A stretch of 15,013 nucleotides of DNA, taken from contig JAOZOL010000037.1 of the NCBI GenBank assembly GCA_029933295.1, forward strand, positions 1 to 15,013, given 5' to 3'. Within the stretch, counting starts at the first letter, position 1. Each line of letters starts with the position of its first letter. The notes below the pieces were generated by a model that saw only the letters and a program-made list of their open reading frames with translations, searched no databases and was not told the origin of the DNA. Below, piece after piece: positions 14,863 to 15,013 of this stretch. This DNA is from Desulfobacterales bacterium (lineage in GTDB: Bacteria > Desulfobacterota > Desulfobacteria > Desulfobacterales > Desulfosalsimonadaceae). Made by a program: the position numbers and the translations under genes.

Positions 14863-15013
14863 ATGAAAACTGCGATATCAATACCAGATACCATTTTTAA
14901 GGAGGCGGAGAAGGCAGCCAGGCACCTGGGCCTTTCGCGGAGTGAACTATACACCAGAGCGGTAGCCGAATTTATTCAGGTTCTCAAACATGATGGGATC
15001 AAGAGGCGTCTTG
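14863..15013 (+). CDS. Ribbon-helix-helix (MazE/CopG-like) antitoxin, 3' truncated by window end
   Basis: The first 50 codons read MKTAISIPDTIFKEAEKAAR followed by HLGLSRSELYTRAVAEFIQV. This is the ribbon-helix-helix pattern of MazE/ChpI-type antitoxins: an N-terminal strand (KTAISIP), helix 1 (FKEAEKAARHLG), a turn (LSRSEL) and helix 2. The frame runs off the right edge, where a toxin such as MazF would be expected next. It has no ribosome site and the predicted transcript begins at or near the ATG, suggesting a leaderless or nearly leaderless mRNA. Its own palindromic operator supports autoregulation. Fold is fairly sure. Partner toxin is not visible. Confidence 0.8.
   Translation, partial: MKTAISIPDTIFKEAEKAARHLGLSRSELYTRAVAEFIQVLKHDGIKRRL

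Overview
The window most likely comes from an anaerobic bacterium of the Desulfobacterota (Desulfobacterales-like). I infer this from the gene mix (large SdrD-B/C25 surface protease, PqqD/radical SAM peptide maturation genes, a sigma-54 promoter, a RAYT transposase and a Feo iron operon) and from the moderate GC content. No marker gene in the window fixes the taxonomy. All genes read on the + strand. I saw no rRNA, tRNA or CRISPR array.

Region 1 (1-8875) looks like a peptide-maturation (RiPP-type) operon behind a giant exported protease. The protease gene is open at the left edge. It carries a CUB/jelly-roll-like domain split by an inserted domain, five Ca-binding-type SdrD-B repeats, an Fn3-like domain and a C-terminal gingipain-type (C25) peptidase with its Cys/His pair. 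It is followed, with short gaps or overlaps, by a PqqD-like RRE protein, a radical SAM/SPASM maturase, a 58-residue Cys-containing peptide (7275-7451), an HPr-kinase-like protein and a small S26/SipW-type peptidase. The short peptide is easily missed and I read it as the candidate substrate: PqqD would present the leader, the radical SAM enzyme would modify the Cys-rich core, the kinase could phosphorylate it (it ends in Ser), and one of the peptidases could trim it. The assignments come from motifs. The pathway is inference.

Region 2 (8876-10299) is an AT-rich intergenic stretch with a very good -24/-12 sigma-54 promoter, a candidate upstream activator palindrome and a possible IHF site. It drives a secreted PKD-domain protein that ends at a strong hairpin terminator.

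Region 3 (10315-11403) is a RAYT (Y1 HUH transposase) gene bounded by perfect 23-bp inverted repeats.

Region 4 (11404-14815) is an iron(II) uptake operon: an unusual Fur-FeoA fusion, a stand-alone FeoA and FeoB. A small MITE-like AT-rich block lies between feoA and feoB.

Region 5 (14816-15013) begins a toxin-antitoxin-like gene. A ribbon-helix-helix antitoxin sits directly behind a near-consensus sigma-70 promoter whose -10 is buried in a perfect palindrome, and it is cut by the window end.
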